From the NCBI RefSeq assembly GCF_000281065.1, contig NZ_AKKK01000011.1, positions 62,001 through 126,000 on the forward strand: a stretch of DNA of 64,000 nucleotides, written 5' to 3'. The notes under the pieces were generated by a model. The model made no database searches and was not told the origin of the DNA. It saw only the letters and a program-made list of their open reading frames with translations. Made by a program: the position numbers and the translations under genes. Below are positions 60,809 to 64,000 of this stretch, one piece after another. This DNA comes from Arthrobacter sp. M2012083. Its GTDB lineage: Bacteria; Actinomycetota; Actinomycetes; Actinomycetales; Micrococcaceae. Numbering within the stretch: position 1 is the stretch's first letter; each line of letters starts with the position of its first letter.

Positions 60809-62292
60809 GAACCGGAAAGCAGTATTTGAAGTCCCTGAACGACGGCCGTACGGTGATCCTCGACGGCGAGGTAGTCGGCAACGTCCTGGAGCACCCGGCC
60901 TTCGCGAACGTTGCCCGGACCATGGCCGAGCTGTTCGATATCGCAGCCGATCCTGCCAGCGGCATGCAGTTCCATTCGGAAGAGATCAACGGTCCGGCCA
61001 ACCGCACCTTCGCCGCTCCCCGCACGCAGGAAGAGCTGGTCCTTCGCCGCCAGGCCATCGAAAAGTGGGCCAAGCACACTCATGGCTGGGTGGGCCGCAG
61101 CCCCGACCACGTCGGAACGTTCTTCGCCGCGTTCGGTTCCCATCCGGACGTCTTCCAGAACGACGAACGCGACTTTGCCGGCAACGTGGAGCGGTACTAC
61201 AAGAAGATCCTGTCCGAGAACCTGTACCTCTCTTACGCAATCATTCCCCCGCAGGTCTCCCGCGCAACCACGGCGTCCGGTTGGGAAGGCGAATACCTGC
61301 AGGTCGGCGTCGTGCGTGAAACCGAGGAAGGCATCATTGTCCGCGGTTCGCAGATGCTCGCCACAGGCGCCGCCATTGCCGACGAAGTCTTTGTCACCTG
61401 CATCAAGCCCCTGGGCCCGGACGATGTTGACTTCGCGGTCAGCTTCGCCATCCCGGTGGCAACTGACGGACTCAAGCTGTACTGCCGCCGTCCGTTCGCG
61501 CCGGCCGCCACCAGCGAGTTCGACTACCCCCTCACCAGCCACTACGACGAACCCGACGCCTTGGTGGTTTTCGACGACGTGCTGATCCCATGGGACCGAG
61601 TGTTCATCAACCGGAACATCGAAACCCTTCGCCGCCAGTTCTTCGACACGGGCGCCCACGCCCTGGGCAACTGGCAGGCCCAGATCCGCTTCTCCACCAA
61701 GCTGAAGTTCATCGCCTCCGTTGCCCGCAAAGTTGCGCAGGTCAACGGCACGGACAAGATCCCCGGCGTGCAGGAGAAGCTCGGCGAGCTCGCCGCCATT
61801 GTGCAGTCCGTTGAGTCAGCTGTCCTGGCCGCCGAATACACAGCAACCACGGACGACGCCGGCATGCGGATTCCGGGCAAGAGCGCACTTTACGGGGCCA
61901 TGGGCTTGCAGTCCGAGACGTACCCGCGGGTGATTTCCATCCTCCGCGACTTGGTAGGCGGCGGCGTCCTGCAACTGCCGTCCAGCATCGCCGACATGAC
62001 CAGCAGCGTTACCCGGCCGGACATGGAGCGCTACGTCCAGTCCCCGGGCGTTGCCAGCGAGGAGCGCGTCAAGCTGTTCAAGCTTGCTTGGGACATCATC
62101 GGTTCCGAGTTCGCCGGCCGCCACCAGCAGTACGAAATGTTCTATGCCGGTGCTCCGTTCGTGGTCCGCGGCGCTTACACCTACAGGAACTACGGCTATG
62201 ACGCACTGGTTGCGGAGCTGGACACATTCCTCGGTTCGTACAGCATCGACAGCACAGTCAATGGGGCCGGCAACGGCGTGGAAGGAGCATAG
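60805..62292 (+). CDS. HpaB-type two-component flavin monooxygenase, oxygenase component
   Basis: A 495-residue FADH2-dependent oxygenase of the 4-hydroxyphenylacetate 3-hydroxylase family: MRTGKQYLKSLNDGRTVILD (N-terminal signature of the group), KWAKHTHGWVGRSPDHVGTF, NLYLSYAIIPPQVSRATTAS, IIVRGSQMLATGAAIADEVF (about 172-191, flavin/substrate region), DEPDALVVFDDVLIPWDRVF and YGAMGLQSETYPRVISILRD. The gene is coupled to the upstream DUF2848 gene by a 4-bp overlap and followed by a cupin and by an HpaC-type reductase in the same operon, which would supply FADH2. Substrate specificity is not evident; phenols, chlorophenols and pyrrole-2-carboxylate are known for the family. Confidence 0.93.
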   Translation: MRTGKQYLKSLNDGRTVILDGEVVGNVLEHPAFANVARTMAELFDIAADPASGMQFHSEEINGPANRTFAAPRTQEELVLRRQAIEKWAKHTHGWVGRSPDHVGTFFAAFGSHPDVFQNDERDFAGNVERYYKKILSENLYLSYAIIPPQVSRATTASGWEGEYLQVGVVRETEEGIIVRGSQMLATGAAIADEVFVTCIKPLGPDDVDFAVSFAIPVATDGLKLYCRRPFAPAATSEFDYPLTSHYDEPDALVVFDDVLIPWDRVFINRNIETLRRQFFDTGAHALGNWQAQIRFSTKLKFIASVARKVAQVNGTDKIPGVQEKLGELAAIVQSVESAVLAAEYTATTDDAGMRIPGKSALYGAMGLQSETYPRVISILRDLVGGGVLQLPSSIADMTSSVTRPDMERYVQSPGVASEERVKLFKLAWDIIGSEFAGRHQQYEMFYAGAPFVVRGAYTYRNYGYDALVAELDTFLGSYSIDSTVNGAGNGVEGA

Positions 62293-62294
62293 CC

Positions 62295-62666
62295 ATGGCA
62301 AAGCCCGAAGTGGAGTTCACACCTGTATCTTCGGTGGACTTCGCACCCTGCAACCCACACATCGAGGGCCTCTCCGAGGCCATCCTCGCCCGCGACCCGG
62401 ACAATGACAGCGTCACGCGCATCCTCAAGTTCGAGCCGGGCACGGATACTTCCCCCAACGGCGTCCTCACTCACGATTTCTGGGAAGAGGTCTTCATCTT
62501 CGAGGGCTCCTTCGTAGATCAGCGCCTCGGGAAGACCTTCAAGGCCGGCGACTGGGCAACCCGGCCTCCCGGAATGGAACATGGCCCATGGGTTTCCGAA
62601 AACGGCGCCAAGATGTTCGAGGTCCGGTACTACACCGACCCGGCACAAACGGAGCGGAGCAACTGA
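62295..62666 (+). CDS. Cupin-domain protein
   Basis: A 123-residue single-domain cupin: EPGTDTSPNGVLTHDFWEEV (about 47-66; the His and Glu here are candidate metal ligands), VFIFEGSFVDQRLGKTF and WATRPPGMEHGPWVSENGA (second cupin motif, His about 97). It could be a small metal-dependent oxygenase or isomerase acting after the HpaB step, or a metabolite-binding protein. It begins 2 bp after the HpaB stop. Confidence 0.85.
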   Translation: MAKPEVEFTPVSSVDFAPCNPHIEGLSEAILARDPDNDSVTRILKFEPGTDTSPNGVLTHDFWEEVFIFEGSFVDQRLGKTFKAGDWATRPPGMEHGPWVSENGAKMFEVRYYTDPAQTERSN

Positions 62667-62667
62667 C

Positions 62668-63192
62668 ATGAGCCTGGCACCAGCCTTCACCATCCCCGAT
62701 GCCATGGGGATGCGCCGCGCGATGGGCCGATTCCTCACCGGCGTTGCCGTGGTCACCACCAAGCACGACGACGAGCTGTACGGGATGACCATCAGCTCGC
62801 TGACCTCCATCAGCCTGGAACCGCCCATCCTGATGATCTCGCTGAACTTCGGCACCCGCACCGGCGAGGCCCTGATGGCCAGCGGTAAGTTCGCGGTATC
62901 CATCCTCGGTGCCAAGCAGGAGTCAGTGGCCCGGCGTTTCGCCGTCCGTGGCGGGGACCGCTTCGGCGAAGGAGATTTCGACGTCACAGACAGCGGGCTC
63001 CCGGTGATCAAGGGCGCCCTCGCCCAAGCCGATTGCACCGTGGTGCAGCAGTACGACGTCGGAGATCACCAGGTCTTCTTCGGCCAGGTCACCACGTGCC
63101 GGGACCGGGACGGGGAGGTGCTGGCGTTCAAGGCCGGCCGTTTCGGCTCGTTCAGCGACTTCGGCCACGCAGAGATCCCTTGGATGTTCTGA
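62668..63192 (+). CDS. HpaC-type flavin reductase
   Basis: A 174-residue NAD(P)H:flavin reductase: RRAMGRFLTGVAVVTTKHDD (about 13-32, start of the flavin-binding domain), YGMTISSLTSISLEPPILMI (about 38-57, typical FMN/FAD binding region with TSxSLxPP), LIG/ISILGAKQESVARRFA and VVQQYDVGDHQVFFGQV. It would reduce free flavin for the HpaB-type oxygenase encoded three genes upstream. ATG 62668 overlaps nothing but follows the cupin stop directly. End of the operon; a bidirectional terminator is 47 bases on. Confidence 0.92.
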   Translation: MSLAPAFTIPDAMGMRRAMGRFLTGVAVVTTKHDDELYGMTISSLTSISLEPPILMISLNFGTRTGEALMASGKFAVSILGAKQESVARRFAVRGGDRFGEGDFDVTDSGLPVIKGALAQADCTVVQQYDVGDHQVFFGQVTTCRDRDGEVLAFKAGRFGSFSDFGHAEIPWMF

Positions 63193-63238
63193 GTAGTACG
63201 GTGGAGGGCCTGTGCCGCCACGACCTTCTTTGAATCAC

Positions 63239-63282
63239 AACCGCCCCCGACACGCCTCTTTGAAGGTGTGTCGGGGGCGGTT
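63239..63282. terminator. Intrinsic terminator at the end of the catabolic operon
   Basis: 19-bp arms AACCGCCCCCGACACGCCT (63239-63257) and 63264-63282 pair with one G.T over a 6-nt loop. GC-rich with a short T-run; lies between the flavin reductase and the converging ABM gene. Confidence 0.85.
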
Positions 63283-63315
63283 CTGCTTCCAAAGTGGGTG
63301 GATGCGGTACAGCCG

Positions 63316-63636
63316 CTAGTCGATAGTCAGCTCGCCCATGCGATCCCAGCCGCTGCCCTCGAACTGGCGGCTGATGATCTTGGGCGTCTCCACCAAGGCC
63401 TGCGGCATGTCCGCCATGGCCTTCTTGAAGTGCTCACTGTTGACGTGGGCCTCAGCGGCATCATCCTGGAAGGCTTCCACCAGGACGAACTCGTTGGGGT
63501 TGTCCACACTGCGGGACCAGTCGAACCACAAGTTGCCGGGCTCTTCGCGGGTCGCCTTGGTGAAGTCGGCCACCAGGTCCAGCCAGCGCTCGGACCAGTC
63601 GGGCTTGACGTTGAACTTAACCACAATAAAGATCAC
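63316..63636 (-). CDS. ABM-domain (YgiN-like) putative monooxygenase
   Basis: A 106-residue single-domain protein of the antibiotic-biosynthesis-monooxygenase fold: MIFIVVKFNVKPDWSERWLD (1-20), FTKATREEPGNLWFDWSRSV, FVLVEAFQDDAAEAHVNSEH and FKKAMADMPQALVETPKII. Small ABM proteins oxidise quinols or phenols without cofactors, or bind heme. Proximity to the HpaB operon, from which it is separated by a terminator, suggests a possible but unproved link to aromatic metabolism. Confidence 0.88.
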   Translation of the reverse strand: MIFIVVKFNVKPDWSERWLDLVADFTKATREEPGNLWFDWSRSVDNPNEFVLVEAFQDDAAEAHVNSEHFKKAMADMPQALVETPKIISRQFEGSGWDRMGELTID

Positions 63637-63693
63637 GGGCTGCTGCCTTTCGTTGCATTACAGAATCCGTTCCATCTTTTCAGAATTAATACC

Positions 63694-63731
63694 CGACGGC
63701 GGCCCTCACCCTTAGGTGAGGACCGCCGTCG
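63694..63731. terminator. Terminator hairpin between ABC permease and ABM gene
   Basis: Arms CGACGGCGGCCCTCACC (63694-63710) and 63715-63731 pair with one mismatch over the loop CTTA; it lies 24 bases beyond the permease stop and upstream of the ABM gene start, both on the minus strand. Confidence 0.75.
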
Positions 63732-63754
63732 AACGCTGTTTTGGCTTGCTTGTA

Positions 63755-64000
63755 CTACTTGGAGGTTCCCTGTGAAACCGACCCCTGCAGCTGGCGCTGG
63801 AAGATCACGTAGACGATGAGCACCGGAATGACGGTGACACTGACTGCCGCGAACAGCGCGCCATAGTCCACGGCGTAGCCCATCTGGCCGGCGAAGGCCG
63901 CGAGTTCCTGGGAGAGGACGCGAGGACCGGCGGCGTTGATGGACACCGGAATGAGGAACTGGTTCCAGAGGCCCAGGAAGTTGAAGATGGCGACTGAGGC
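63755..64000 (-). CDS. Carbohydrate ABC transporter permease, C-terminal part
   Basis: The visible 81 residues are the C-terminal end of a MalG/UgpE-type permease; the rest lies past the right edge. ASVAIFNFLGLWNQFLIPVS is the helix and loop after the EAA motif, QMGYAVDYGALFAAVSVTVI the conserved penultimate segment, and PVLIVYVIFQRQLQGSVSQG the last helix and tail. An upstream in-frame GTG at 63946 is internal, not the start. Sugar import into the cytoplasm is the family role. Confidence 0.88.
   Translation of the reverse strand, partial: ASVAIFNFLGLWNQFLIPVSINAAGPRVLSQELAAFAGQMGYAVDYGALFAAVSVTVIPVLIVYVIFQRQLQGSVSQGTSK

Overview
The window looks like the chromosome of a high-GC Gram-positive of the family Micrococcaceae, most likely Arthrobacter or Paenarthrobacter. 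The basis is gene content and order rather than any search: a small SRP RNA directly ahead of dnaX-recR and then lysC, a DUF4193 zinc-ribbon protein, a LytR_C membrane protein with its small partner, a CU044_5270-type partner for an ECF sigma factor, a fused long PutA, an MpaB-like DUF2236 protein and purS-purQ-purL, all in a sugar- and aromatic-catabolising soil-bacterium setting.

Layout. 1-12.2 kb: the end of an inositol-dehydrogenase-like gene and its divergent LacI regulator with twin operators, a TetR, cell-envelope genes (LytR_C protein, Stealth phosphotransferase, M23 peptidase), a metallophosphoesterase, glutathione peroxidase, a MarR/DHA2 drug-exporter pair and an MpaB-like protein. 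12.25-18.27 kb: an accessory stretch with gene-poor spacers, a long perfect hairpin, an ECF sigma/transmembrane partner operon, an orphan gene, a large IS30-type transposase with extra helix-turn-helix modules, and a broken serine recombinase. 18.3-22.8 kb: putA and its divergent LysR regulator. 22.8-31.7 kb: tRNA-Ser(GGA), a Nif3-insert-like protein, SRP RNA, dnaX, recR, several small metabolic or unknown genes, and lysC with a probable internal start for the beta subunit. 31.7-36.2 kb: a TetR/MFS/GH3 beta-glucosidase module. 36.4-43.8 kb: small actinobacterial proteins, an OhrR-like regulator and a cluster with a very large secreted subtilase next to two subtilisin-inhibitor-like (SSI) proteins, one a lipoprotein, the other without signal peptide and without one of the two disulfides. 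44-49.9 kb: secreted sialidase, a 2-hydroxyacid dehydrogenase, Mn-catalase and small Cys-rich or membrane proteins. 50.2-53.6 kb: purS-purQ-purL. 53.6-56.7 kb: a tightly overlapped c-di-GMP operon (membrane GGDEF, an unknown 167-aa protein, GGDEF-EAL). 57.1-63.2 kb: a GntR-controlled operon encoding an MHS-type importer, a C-N hydrolase, a DUF2848 protein, an HpaB-type flavin monooxygenase, a cupin and an HpaC-type flavin reductase, apparently a complete uptake and oxidative-degradation route whose substrate is not evident. 63.3-64 kb: an ABM-domain monooxygenase and the end of a sugar ABC permease.

The strongest candidates for something not well described are the 57.1-63.2 kb catabolic operon, the subtilase/double SSI cluster with its degenerate inhibitor, the unknown protein embedded in the c-di-GMP operon, the multi-HTH IS30 transposase, and the Stealth gene whose conserved N-terminus seems to start at ATC. 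All function statements come from motif recognition by eye; no database search was run.
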